Origin: Baffinella frigidus
Lineage: Eukaryota > Cryptophyceae > Cryptomonadales > Baffinellaceae
NCBI GenBank assembly: GCA_026770585.1
Contig: MU646472.1
Span: 634,515 to 644,916, forward strand
Reading direction: 5' to 3'
Length of the DNA: 10,402 nt
In this document: positions 1-5,742 of the stretch, one piece after another
Position numbering within the stretch: the stretch's first letter is position 1
Layout: each line of letters opens with the position of its first letter
Position numbers and translations under genes: made by a program
The notes under the pieces: generated by a model
Seen by the model: the letters and a program-made list of their open reading frames with translations, nothing else
Database searches by the model: none
What the model was told of the DNA's origin: nothing

Positions 1-264
1 CGTCCGCATCTGCGAAACGCCGCGCTATCGCGTCAGCGTCTGCGCGAAACGCCGCGCTTTCGCGTCAGCGTCTGCGAGAAACGCTGCGCTTTCGCGGTTA
101 CAAAACGCTAGTAGACACACAAACTGTGACCGCGTACGTCCGCATCTGCGAAACACCGCGCTTTCGCGTCAGCATCTGCGCGAAACGCCGCGCTTTTGCG
201 GTTATAACGCTAGTAAATACTCAACGTGTGTCGGTAACGCTAGTAAACACTCAAAGTGTGTCGG
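1..264. repeat. CG-rich tandem array with higher-order structure
   Basis: Units of about 31 bp built on CGCGTCAGCGTCTGCG followed by AAACGCCGCGCTTT begin near 1, 30 and 61. The higher-order unit restarts at 137, where CGTCCGCATCTGCGAAAC repeats, so the long period is 136 bp. The array ends in two 30-bp units (205-234 and 235-264) that start TAACGCTAGTAAA and end GTGTGTCGG. The array probably extends beyond the left edge of the window. An open frame from 126 to 470 is a by-product of a stop-poor repeat and shows no recognisable domain. Confidence 0.85.
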
Positions 265-480
265 ACACTCACGCGGTGGCTGAACGCGCGCCGTTTCGGC
301 GCGAGATCACACCGGTCCAGCGGGAAACGGGGTGTTTTTGGGCGATCACGTCCGTGAAATCGCGCGTTCTGCAGGACACGACCCGTCAGAAGGTGCAAGG
401 TGCACCTTTTGAAGGACGCGAGCCGGCTCGAGCCAAAACGTTTCGGCTCGCTATGGGGGCGAGTATCTAAAATTGAGGAT
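265..480. other. unique CG-rich segment, nothing recognised
   Basis: This stretch is GC-rich and not obviously repeated elsewhere in the window. It contains short palindromic words such as AAGGTGCAAGGTGCACCTT near 390-410. No convincing gene or RNA is seen. Confidence 0.4.
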
Positions 481-583
481 CTAGCTCTGCCTCACTCGGG
501 TTGACCGACTATTCTCAAGTTGCCATTCTGGGTGTGTGTGGTGAACACCCGTCAACTTTGGAGCGGAAGAGAGCGCCGGCTCA
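481..583 (-). mobile_element. family A inverted-repeat element, partial copy
   Basis: The segment starts CTAGCTCTGCCTCACTCGGG and continues through motifs that match the reverse complement of the complete copy at 8461-8600: TTGACC, ACTATTCTCA, TTTGGAGCGG and GGCTCA, in the same order. Homology stops near 583, where the inverted pair 583-603/742-762 begins. The copy therefore seems to be interrupted or truncated there. Confidence 0.6.
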
Positions 584-762
584 TGCAGAAAGCTTACGTT
601 AACGGAGTAGTAACTTTGGTACAAAATTTATAATGCAAAACATTCTTGGGCTTTAAAAGTCCTGAAATCGCTTTTAAAATCGTTTTAGAGCATGCAAGCC
701 CACGTTAACCGACCCCTTAAGGGGTCCGTTTTAAGGGGTCGGTTAACGTAAGCTTTTCGCAT
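583..762. repeat. nested inverted repeats around a 19-bp-arm hairpin
   Basis: The outer arms 583-603 and 742-762 match at about 19 of 21 positions and contain AAGCTTACGTTAAC. Inside lies a perfect hairpin with arms 702-720 and 731-749 and a 10-base loop. The arm itself contains the 16-bp palindrome GACCCCTTAAGGGGTC (711-726), so alternative cruciforms are possible. The 16-mer GCAAGCCCACGTTAAC (694-709) recurs inverted at 1408-1423. Confidence 0.8.
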
Positions 763-804
763 TACGGCGCGTGTTTCCGCCGTAGTTGACTAATCGCAGC
801 TTCC

Positions 805-842
805 CATGGTGCCAAGTCCTGCCCGGTTTAGTCACTTCGGTG
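805..842 (-). repeat. dispersed GGGCAGG..GTACCAG repeat, minus copy
   Basis: The segment matches the reverse complement of about 1733-1772, sharing TCCTGCCCGG and a TAGTCAC/CAGTCAAC flank. The same family also occurs at 3266-3299 and around the second MITE (3441-3650). Copies end in GTACCAG or a variant of it. The function is unknown. Confidence 0.55.
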
Positions 843-870
843 GACACACGCCAGCGGGGTTAGTCTCTTC

Positions 871-1030
871 CTAGCTATGACCCACATGATTTGGGCTCCT
901 CGTCAATTCGCCCCCCCCCCCCATTTCCAATGTGAATTTTGGACCCCCCCCCCCCCTAAGGAAATTCACATGTGAAATTTGGGGGGGGGGGGGTTGATGA
1001 GGAGCCCAAATCGAAGTGGGACAGAGCTAG
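871..1030. mobile_element. 160-bp palindromic element with poly-C/poly-G arms
   Basis: The left end CTAGCTATGACCCACATGAT pairs with the right end, whose reverse complement begins CTAGCTCTGTCCCACTTCGA. Pairing continues through TTTGGGCTCCTC and a C run at 911-922, matched by a G run at 981-993. A second C run lies at 944-956. TTCACATGTGAA (965-976) is a small internal palindrome. The CTAGCT termini resemble family A, and the flanks share only TCT, so a target duplication is unclear. Confidence 0.7.
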
Positions 1031-1082
1031 TCTACTGCAAACTGGCAGTCCGCCCTATCCAAAAGGTTGAGGAAATCTTGTA

Positions 1083-1115
1083 CCTTTTGAAGCCTAAAAC
1101 CTAAACCCTAAACCT
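1083..1115. repeat. short degenerate CCTAAA heptamers
   Basis: CCTAAAACCTAAACCCTAAACC is a short interstitial tract of the plant-type CCCTAAA telomere word. The rest of 1031-1180 shows no gene or obvious structure. Confidence 0.6.
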
Positions 1116-1181
1116 TTCCACACCTGAAAGCTCCAATTCGCACAACTTAAGGAGCAACTCGCCACTTTTGGAATCCCAAAC

Positions 1182-1275
1182 CGCGTAGGTTGGCTCATTG
1201 CAAGCAAGTGTATGCCCAAACGTTTGGGCATACACGTTTGGGCATACACTTGCTTGCAATGAGCCAACCGACGCG
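1182..1275. repeat. hairpin with perfect 35-bp arms
   Basis: Arms 1188-1222 and 1235-1269 are exact reverse complements separated by a 12-base loop. After one mismatch, pairing continues for five more bases on each side (1182-1186 with 1271-1275). The absence of any arm divergence suggests a recent origin or active maintenance. No known terminal motif or clear target duplication is visible. Confidence 0.9.
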
Positions 1276-1283
1276 AAGATATC

Positions 1284-1458
1284 TTCGACCCTCCACTCGG
1301 TAGACCAAGATATCTTCACGCGTGACACGAAATTCACTATGTGGCTCGCCTCCGACTTCAAAAGGGCCCCCAGGCCAGAGCCGTGCATACGCGTTTGGAT
1401 CTTCGCGGTTAACGTGGGCTTGCAAGCTTTATTTTCGACCCTCCACTCGGTAGACCAA
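1284..1458 (+). repeat. 25-bp direct repeat pair
   Basis: The same 25 bases, beginning TTCGACCCTCCACTCGG and ending TAGACCAA, occur at 1284-1308 and 1434-1458. The first copy is bracketed by the GATATC palindromes at 1275-1286 and 1307-1316. The DNA between the copies carries the inverted GTTAACGTGGGCTTGC word at 1408-1423. Confidence 0.8.
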
Positions 1459-1497
1459 TTGTATTAGAAAAATCCTTCAAGTTAATTGTCTTCAGTC

Positions 1498-1537
1498 AAG
1501 TTGACTTTTGATGAAAGGTTCGTAGCCCACCGTGTGG
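1498..1537 (-). repeat. single end of element family D
   Basis: These 40 bases match the reverse complement of 9309-9348 at 38 of 40 positions. They end CGTAGCCCACCGTGTGG, which is also the right end of the complete element at 9309-9447. No opposite end was found nearby, so this is a solo end or a truncated copy. Confidence 0.75.
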
Positions 1538-1646
1538 AAATCGATTTTAAACATGAAGCAGACTCCCCGGCAGTGACCTTCGTTTTATAATTTGTACCAG
1601 AACGAGTCGCTTGACAAATCTGTTTCTGCGGGCTCGGATCATGAAC

Positions 1647-1715
1647 CTGCTCGTCGAGGAGGGCAAGGTCGAGGAGGGAGAGGCGGGCCTCGAGCGCGGC
1701 AGCCGATGCAGTAGA
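1647..1715 (-). CDS. coiled-coil exon-like fragment ending DEQ|GT
   Basis: On the minus strand this reads STASAAALEARL followed by SLLDLALLDEQ, then meets CAG|GTTCATGATC, a good 5' splice-site context. It is paralogous to the end of the fragment at 1930-2010 (ALEARLALLDEQ), with an internal duplication of the LLD block. The Ala/Leu/Glu heptad pattern suggests an alpha-helical coiled coil. The start is uncertain and was placed after a TTAG. No protein family is recognised, and it may be a dead duplicate exon. Confidence 0.3.
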
Positions 1716-1732
1716 CTAAACGCGATGGCTGT

Positions 1733-1772
1733 GTACCACGAAGTTGACTGAACCGGGCAGGATTTGTACCAG
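1733..1772 (+). repeat. dispersed GGGCAGG..GTACCAG repeat
   Basis: GTTGACTGAACCGGGCAGGA followed by TTTGTACCAG is the clearest copy of the family seen at 805-842 (inverted), 3266-3299 and 3441-3650. It is an uninterrupted relative of the site that holds the second 171-bp MITE. Confidence 0.55.
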
Positions 1773-1929
1773 GGGACGGTGTGACTAGTCAACACCTGGG
1801 ACAAGGTCACCAACCCGCCGAAGTGGACCAAATCGATATTGCAATTCCAGCCATTTCCTTCAGGGGGGCGGTTGTTTTCGACCGGCCCACCCGAGCAAAT
1901 GGCTCACGTCCGTCCTCGATTTGATGTAC

Positions 1930-2010
1930 CTGCTCGTCGAGAAGGGCGAGGCGGGCCTCGAGAGCGGACATGACCGTCTGTCTTATCGCCTCCTCGGTCT
2001 CGTCCAACAC
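1930..2010 (-). CDS. 27-codon coiled-coil exon candidate
   Basis: This is the best-bounded exon candidate in the left half of the window. On the minus strand it starts after ACAG, runs 27 codons without a stop, and ends CAG|GTACATC. The peptide is VLDETEEAIRQTVMS followed by ALEARLALLDEQ, an acidic amphipathic helix pattern typical of coiled coils. The start is supported by a paralogue at 2190-2233, where identity begins at the same ACAG|GTGTTGG junction and the preceding bases differ. Both ends are phase 0. The protein family is not recognised, and expression cannot be judged. Confidence 0.4.
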
Positions 2011-2380
2011 CTGTCATCTCCGGCAATTTCAATTTAATTTATCGCCATTTTGAATTTAATTAGTTTTGCATGTTCTCGTCTGGACCTGTCGCGAGGATCA
2101 ACTTTATTGTAGAAATGGGCCCCGCGCGGAATTTTACAACGTGAGGTAAGGAGGTCAGGAACGTCAAAAATCGACGTTTTTCGTTTTGTGACATGACCGT
2201 CTGTCTTATCGCCTCCTCGGTCTCGTCCAACACCTGTTCCACATTTTCAATTTAATTAATCATTTTGGAATTTAATTAATTTGTCACCCCACATGTTGTC
2301 ATTTCCGGGGAACCATTTTCAATTCAATTTCGTCCCCTCTGTCTCGTCCAGCCGCAGTCGCGAGAATCAAATTGACTGAA
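2011..2380. repeat. AT-rich direct duplication flanking exon copies
   Basis: The block CAATTTAATT..TTTTGAATTTAATTA follows each exon copy on the plus strand (about 2027-2070 and 2246-2282). Related GTCTCGTCCAGC or GTCTGGACCTG with GTCGCGAG words occur at about 2080-2100 and 2340-2370. Exon and adjoining intron-like DNA were therefore duplicated together. No separate gene is seen here apart from the fragment at 2190-2233. Confidence 0.55.
2190..2233 (-). pseudogene. truncated duplicate of the 1930-2010 exon
   Basis: The minus strand reads VLDETEEAIRQTVMS after GGAACAG, identical at the peptide level to the first 15 residues of the copy at 1930-2010. It then breaks abruptly into an unrelated AT-rich stretch (ACAAAACGAAAAACGTCG) with no GT donor at the break. 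It is most simply a truncated exon duplicate. Confidence 0.5.
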
Positions 2381-2412
2381 ACCGAACAGACGGATACCTC
2401 CTGGCGGCGACC

Positions 2413-2472
2413 CGTTTGCCTCTGCCGGGTTTGAACCGGTTCAAATCGGTTCAAATCCGGCGGAGGCAAACG
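2413..2472. repeat. hairpin with 26-bp arms
   Basis: Arms 2413-2438 and 2447-2472 are reverse complements with two mismatches. The right arm contains GGTTCAAATCC, which resembles a tRNA T-arm, but the symmetry explains it. The perfect 20-bp palindrome GATCTGAACCGGTTCAGATC follows directly at 2477-2496. Confidence 0.85.
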
Positions 2473-2492
2473 AGTCGATCTGAACCGGTTCA

Positions 2493-2640
2493 GATCTCAT
2501 ATGGAAACACTTATAATTTATAAACTGATTTTCAAGCAAAATTACTACACGTTTGCTTTAATATTACATGTAAAGATAGTTATGTGTGGTAAATTTCATT
2601 GAATCCAGTTTATAGATTGTGAGTGTTTGCGTATGAGATC
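2493..2640. mobile_element. palindromic element with AAAATTACTACAC core (family C)
   Basis: The ends GATCTCATA and TATGAGATC pair, and imperfect pairing continues inward through AAACACT, TATAAACTG and the core AAAATTACTACACG / TGTGGTAAATTT, leaving a short AT-rich centre. The core is shared with 5098-5238, 5769-5868 and 9532-9752. The outer arms are not shared with any of them. Confidence 0.75.
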
Positions 2641-2735
2641 CGGTCGCCGAATTCCGGCGACGCCTGGTACAACCCTCATTTTCTCGTTCTCGTTTCCATC
2701 ATTTCTCGTTCTGGTTTCCATGGTACAAACAGGGG
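2641..2735. repeat. short palindrome and TTCTCGTT direct repeats
   Basis: GTCGCCGAATTCCGGCGAC (2643-2661) is nearly self-complementary. After it, CATTTTCTCGTTCTCGTTTCC is repeated imperfectly as CATTTCTCGTTCTGGTTTCC, flanked by GGTACAA words. Confidence 0.5.
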
Positions 2736-2737
2736 GC

Positions 2738-2788
2738 GCTGGTGTAGGATTGAGGGTGTAGGGTGCAGGGTTCAGGGTGCAGGGTCAG
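2738..2788 (+). repeat. degenerate GGGTGTAGGGT-type heptamer tract
   Basis: Words such as GAGGGTGTAGGGTGCAGGGT resemble degenerate TTTAGGG telomere-like repeats with the G-rich strand on plus. The tract is short and probably interstitial. Confidence 0.6.
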
Positions 2789-2846
2789 GACCGCGCGGAT
2801 AGCTTCGAGGGAGCGGAGCTGGGTGTGAAGGGCTCCAACGGCCGCG
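2786..2846 (-). CDS. weak coiled-coil exon candidate
   Basis: The minus strand reads AAVGALHTQLRSLEAIRAVL, a heptad-like helix similar in style to the other minus-strand fragments. No convincing splice boundary is visible at either end. The left end runs into the degenerate heptamer tract. It could be chance. Confidence 0.15.
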
Positions 2847-2939
2847 TGGTTGACTGATCCTGCCGCGGTCGAGCACCGGTGCACGAAGCCCAGGACTTGG
2901 CTGTGCTGTCTGCGAACAAGACCGGCGATTAGTCAACTT

Positions 2940-3241
2940 CTAGCTCTGCCTCAGGCTATTTGCGCTCTCACCGATTTGGTGAACCCGGGCTGTTTTCCAC
3001 GGATTTGTAGAGTGCTGTGCAGAGAAGTTGGCCACCGAAAAATGGAAAAATGGGGAAATTGGAGCCATATTATCCACTTTTGAGAAATTCATGGTACTAA
3101 ATTTCTCAAAAGTTGACAAAATGGCTCCAGTTTCTCGATTTTCCATTATTTCCCGTGGCCAACTTCTCTGCACAGCGCTCTACCGGAAACCCCGCATGTC
3201 ATCTTGAGAAAAGTCCGTCAACCCGAGTGAGGCAGAGCTAG
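2940..3241 (+). mobile_element. family A element interrupted by a MITE
   Basis: CTAGCTCTGCCTCA at 2940 and its inverted form ending 3241 are the termini. The interior shares TTTGGTGAACCCGGGCT and GTCAACCCGAGTGAGGCAGA with 8461-8600. AACT lies one base outside the left end (2935-2938) and directly outside the right end (3242-3245), fitting a 4-bp target duplication. Removing the nested 3010-3180 insert and one TA leaves about 129 bp, close to the other copies. Confidence 0.75.
3010..3180 (+). mobile_element. 171-bp TA-flanked MITE (family B), copy 1
   Basis: Near-complete palindrome with terminal inverted repeats starting GAGTGCTGTGCAGAGAAGTT and GAGCGCTGTGCAGAGAAGTT (read inward). It is flanked by TA at 3008-3009 and 3181-3182, the target duplication of the Tc1/mariner superfamily. 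It has no coding capacity and sits inside a family A copy, so it is the younger insertion. The centre is CATGGTACTAAA. Confidence 0.85.
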
Positions 3242-3265
3242 AACTGCCTCCGAGAGAGTCCCACC

Positions 3266-3437
3266 ACGGTCGCCTAATCCAGGCAGGGTTTTATACCAGC
3301 CGCTGCCGAGCGAGGACGGGGCACAGTTTTCAAAACTTTCACCTGCATCCTTCAGGAAATGGACTTTTAACATGAACAAGACAAGGTCGATTTTCGAGCT
3401 TGGCTTTTGATTTCGTGCCAGACTCGCTCGGCAGCGG
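3266..3437. repeat. inverted repeat GCCGAGCGAG beside GTACCAG-family copy
   Basis: CCGCTGCCGAGCGAG (3300-3314) and its exact complement (3423-3437) bracket about 108 bp. A GGTCGCCTAATCCAGGCAGG ..ATACCAG copy (3266-3299) precedes it. A related copy follows at 3441-3650, split by the second MITE, so the inverted repeat lies between two direct copies. Confidence 0.65.
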
Positions 3438-3447
3438 GCGGTCACTA

Positions 3448-3618
3448 GAGCGCTGTGCAGAGAAGTTGGCCACCAAAAAAATGGGAAAATGGGAAAATTG
3501 GAGCCAGTTTGTCAACCTTTGAGAAATTTAGTACCATGAATTTCTGAAAAGTGGACAAAATGGCTCCAATTTTCCCATTTCCCCATTTTCTGGTGGCCAA
3601 CTTCTTTGCACAGCGCTG
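3448..3618 (-). mobile_element. 171-bp TA-flanked MITE (family B), copy 2
   Basis: Same length as copy 1 and flanked by TA at 3446-3447 and 3619-3620. Its central bases TTTAGTACCATG are the reverse complement of copy 1's centre, so the two copies lie in opposite orientation. It splits a GGTCAC..AACTAATCC site related to uninterrupted copies at 1733-1772 and 3266-3299. Confidence 0.85.
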
Positions 3619-3620
3619 TA

Positions 3621-3912
3621 ACTAATCCGAGCAGGCTTCGTACCAGAAAACTCTGGAAATCAGTCAACTGTCGTGCTGGGATTTCCTTTCTGCAGCGAGT
3701 CGACTTGTGCACCCAAAGTCAACTTCCGGGCCCCTTTGGCGAGCACAGATCGCCCCTGATTGTTTTCAGGCCTCGAACGGGGATTTAATCCGCTTCAGAG
3801 CCCAGAAAAGCCCCCCAGGGCTGGAAGCTTGCGTAATGAGATGGATAGCCAGGGCTAGGCCCGTCGATCTACAACGCTTTCTGGGAAATGGAGCCATTTG
3901 TTCGCGGCTCGC
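3621..3912. other. no recognised feature
   Basis: The first 30 bases belong to the split GTACCAG-family copy. The remainder has open frames on plus without recognisable domains, repeats or splice-bounded exon structure. Confidence 0.4.
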
Positions 3913-3916
3913 AACC

Positions 3917-4031
3917 TCTAGCGCTGCCTGGGTTTTTTTCTGGCTTGTCCTAAAGGCTTTATATTCGCCCTTTGTACTGGATGTCTGCTCTTAAATTCTT
4001 TCAAGGACGAGCGAAACTCGGGCAGAGCTAG
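3917..4031. mobile_element. family E inverted-repeat element with 4-bp target duplication
   Basis: CTAGCGCTGCCTGGG at the left pairs with GGGCAGAGCTAG at the right, and imperfect pairing continues through CTGGCTTGTCCTAAAGG / CAAGGACGAGC. AACC occurs at 3913-3916 and 4032-4035, one base outside the left end and directly outside the right end. This is the same geometry as family A. On the minus strand it can be read as GTTCTAG..CTAGAG, so splicing would remove element plus one duplication copy exactly. Confidence 0.75.
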
Positions 4032-4033
4032 AA

Positions 4034-4226
4034 CCACTCGAGAATGCTGGAGGAACCTATTTACATGTGGAGTTGTAAACCTTTGTACCAGGAAAGGGTA
4101 TTCCAACCTCGCGACTGAGCTACCTTCGCAGAGTTACGTGACCAATCAACGAAAGTTACTACACAAATGCCCACTTTTAAAAGCACATGAGTTTTCAACA
4201 GGCCCCTCTAGCATTCTCGTGTGGTA
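4034..4226. mobile_element. inverted-repeat element (family F) with C-core half
   Basis: The ends CCACTCGAGAATGCT and AGCATTCTCGTGTGG pair, with further weak pairing to about 50 bp. It abuts family E at 4032-4035. Inside, AAAGTTACTACACAAATG (about 4151-4168) is a half copy of the family C core preceded by ACGTGACCAA. No target duplication is seen. On minus it begins GTACCACACG directly after the exon-like fragment at 4228-4272. Confidence 0.6.
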
Positions 4227-4227
4227 C

Positions 4228-4272
4228 CTCTGGAGGGACGCGACGGCGTCCTCCAACTCATGGCGTTCTGGC
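4228..4272 (-). CDS. exon-like fragment PERHELEDAVASLQR
   Basis: On minus it starts after GTTCAG|G, reads PERHELEDAVASLQR in the frame inherited from the fragment at 4377-4468, and ends CTCCAGAG|GTACC. It is a paralogue of the last residues of that upstream fragment (RDELEDSVASLQR). Both end in phase 2 at the same CTCCAGAG|GT junction. The frame carries through the putative splice, which argues for a real or recently real gene. Function unknown; heptads suggest a coiled coil. Confidence 0.4.
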
Positions 4273-4376
4273 CTGAACGCGTCCTAAAGGCTTTCTATTC
4301 GCCCTTTAGTACTGAATTTCTACTCTTAAATCCATTTTAAGGACGAGCCAGAACAAAACTGAGGCAGAGCTGGAAC
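4273..4376 (-). mobile_element. family E copy acting as a putative intron
   Basis: This 104-bp segment matches the core of 3917-4031: GTCCTAAAGGCTTT, ATTCGCCCTTT, CTCTTAAAT, AAGGACGAGC and GAGGCAGAGCT in the same order. On minus it begins GTTCCAGCTCTG and ends GCGTTCAG, and the next base is G. The exons on either side join in frame. The left terminal repeat has degenerated or been replaced. Whether it is spliced in vivo is inference. Confidence 0.5.
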
Positions 4377-4468
4377 CTCTGGAGGGACGCGACGGAATCC
4401 TCGAGCTCATCCCGCAGCGTCTGCTCCAGGCCCTGCTCCGCAGCCATGCGCCGCTGCTCCAGCGCCCC
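4377..4468 (-). CDS. coiled-coil exon candidate GALEQRRMAAEQ..SVASLQR
   Basis: Best exon candidate of the window. On minus it starts after GGTACAG, runs 30 codons plus two bases, and ends CCAG AG|GTTCC. The peptide is GALEQRRMAAEQGLEQTLRD followed by ELEDSVASLQR, strongly helical and coiled-coil-like. The start is supported by paralogues at 4598-4660 and 5009-5044 that share GGGGCGCTGGAG after an AG while the bases just before it vary. Third positions are G/C-rich, unlike the AT-richer flanks. No known family is recognised. Confidence 0.45.
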
Positions 4469-4597
4469 CTGTACCAGATCCGAGGCGGGCCCGTCATTTC
4501 TCAAAAGTTGACATCCGAGGCGGGCCCGTGTAAACTCGAGCCGAGCCATCACATCTCCAAAAGTGGACGCGTTAGTGCCAGCATCGTCAACTTTGAA

Positions 4598-4660
4598 CTC
4601 GTCCCGCAGCGTCTGCTCCAGGCCCTGCTCCGCGGCCATGCGCCGCTGCTCCAGCGCCCC
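4598..4660 (-). CDS. paralogous exon copy, truncated
   Basis: On minus it reads GALEQRRMAAEQGLEQTLRDE after GGTGCAG, nearly identical to 4377-4468, then breaks at GACGAG into TTCAAAGTTGACGATGCTGG. Both copies carry the same roughly 33-bp upstream block on minus (GACGGGCCCGCCTCGGATCT), so exon and upstream DNA were duplicated together. Read-through of one frame across both copies gives a 126-residue open frame, but that crosses the repeat DNA and is unlikely to be one exon. Confidence 0.3.
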
Positions 4661-4683
4661 CTGCACCAGATCCGAGGCGGGCC

Positions 4684-4980
4684 CGTCATTTCTCAAGCTA
4701 ACGTTTTTTTCCCTCAAGGTGACGTTTTTGTTTCACTGAAAAACTGAAGAAAAAAACAGGAACTGAAGGGTTTTGTTAATACGAGCCGGGCTCGTCATTT
4801 CTCAAGTTGACGTTTTTCACTACAAAAAACTATGTATAAAAACAGGAGCTGGAGAGTTCTCTTGATACGAGCCGGGCCCGTCACTTCTCCAATTGACGTT
4901 GGTTTGACTAAAACAACTGGGGGGAAACCAGGAACTGAAGGGTTCCCCTGATACGAGCGGGGCTCGTCAAATATCAAAAG
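4684..4980 (+). repeat. tandem array with 86-bp period
   Basis: Units begin CGTCA at 4684, 4793, 4879 and 4965, so two intervals are exactly 86 bp and the first is 109. Each carries a TCTCAAGTTGACG-like start, an A-rich middle with AAAACAGGAACTGAAGGGTT, and ends ATACGAGCCGGGCT. The GAAGAAAAA/CAGG part resembles the arm of family C at 5098-5238, and the GAGCCGGGC part resembles the block upstream of the exon copies. Confidence 0.75.
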
Positions 4981-5008
4981 TTGACGAGAGCCAGCATCGT
5001 CAACTTTT

Positions 5009-5044
5009 CTGCTCCGCAGCCATGCGCCGCGGCTCCAGCGCCCC
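5009..5044 (-). pseudogene. third, shorter exon copy
   Basis: On minus it reads GALEPRRMAAEQ after GGTGTAG, then meets AAAAGTTGACGATGCTGGC, the same block that truncates the copy at 4598-4660. One Gln is replaced by Pro, which would disturb a coiled coil. This is probably a decaying duplicate. Confidence 0.35.
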
Positions 5045-5097
5045 CTACACCCGAGGCGGGCCCGTCGCTTCTCAAAAGTTGACATGCGAGGCGGGCC

Positions 5098-5238
5098 TTA
5101 TCCGGGGAAACCTATTTTTCTTTAGTTTGATGGCAAGGAAAATTACTACACAATTCGTTCTTATTAGTAATATTAAAGCATTTATGTAGTAATTTTCCTT
5201 GCCATCAAAACTGAAGAAAAATAGGTTTCCCCGGATAA
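5098..5238. mobile_element. complete family C palindrome, 141 bp
   Basis: TTATCCGGGGAAACC at the left pairs with GGTTTCCCCGGATAA at the right. Near-perfect pairing runs for about 58 bp through CTATTTTTCTT, TTTGATGGCAAGG and the core AAAATTACTACA, with an AT-rich centre. On minus the right end reads GTTTATCCGGGG and the left end GATAAG|G, which would make plausible intron ends. It lies next to a family A fragment at about 5240. Confidence 0.85.
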
Positions 5239-5295
5239 ACCCAGCATGGCAACTTGAGAAAGGTCTTTGACAGTCGACGCGAGTGGGGCAGAGCT
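5239..5295 (+). mobile_element. family A 3'-half fragment
   Basis: CCAGCATGGCAACTTGAGAA and GCGAGTGGGGCAGAGCTAG match the right half of 8461-8600. The left half is missing and the family C palindrome lies directly against the break. Confidence 0.6.
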
Positions 5296-5386
5296 AGGAT
5301 AAGTCAACGCTCTTGATCGCTGGAGAGGTAGGCCTACCCGCCACTGGAAGGTGTGTTGACATTCGAGGCGGGCCCATGTTACGAAT

Positions 5387-5443
5387 TGTGCAGTAATCTT
5401 CGTTGCCAGGAAATGGAAGAAACATAGGCTTCCCCGGATCAAC
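5387..5443 (-). mobile_element. family C half element after an exon-like fragment
   Basis: On minus, GTTGATCCGGGGAAGCC follows the exon-like CAG at 5444 and continues to CTGGCAACGAAGATTACTGCACAATTCG-type sequence, then leaves the family at CGTAACATGG. It is one arm plus core without the partner arm, probably a truncated insertion. Confidence 0.6.
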
Positions 5444-5480
5444 CTGCTCGCGCTCGCACTGCTCGAGCACCGACGACGCC
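5444..5480 (-). CDS. exon-like fragment SSVLEQCEREQ, copy 1
   Basis: On minus it reads ASSVLEQCEREQ and ends CAG|GTTGATCC at a family C sequence. Two paralogues, at 5871-5908 and 6055-6135, end at the same CAG|GT. The upstream limit is uncertain; an AAAAG|GTG lies shortly upstream on minus. Coiled-coil-like, function unknown. Confidence 0.3.
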
Positions 5481-5742
5481 AAACACCTTTTGTACTAGAT
5501 CTCCTGCTCTAAATGTAGTTTATGGCGAGCCCAGTTCTTCCGGCACGAAATCCACGAACGAGCCCGCGATCTGAAAATCAACGATCTGGTCTCATCCGGG
5601 AACATGTTCAATTTAAGAAAATGGCCTATCAAACCGAATTCTGGCCCTAATTGAATTTACTTAGGGCCCTAATCAACCCTCGGCCAACTCCTATGATCAA
5701 ATAGGGATTCACTTTCTTTTAAATTAAACATGTCCCCGGATT
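5481..5742. other. AT-rich unique segment, nothing recognised
   Basis: The segment contains an imperfect palindrome around TTAGGGCCCTAA (5669-5680) and poly-purine/pyrimidine stretches, with no exon-like frame or clear element ends. Confidence 0.4.

Noticed and set aside
1-264. CRISPR array
   Set aside because: The repeats are nearly contiguous without unique spacers of uniform length, and no cas-like gene is present.
126-470. 114-residue plus-strand open frame
   Set aside because: Most of it is the CG-rich tandem array, with no recognisable domain.
2447-2472. tRNA-like T-arm GGTTCAAATCC next to a possible acceptor strand
   Set aside because: The sequence is one arm of a 26-bp-arm hairpin. 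No anticodon or D arm can be folded at tRNA spacing.
4337-4717. Single 126-residue minus-strand protein
   Set aside because: The frame crosses two copies of one exon plus repeat DNA between them, and extends into the family E element beyond the CAGAG|GT junction. Separate short exons explain the pattern better.
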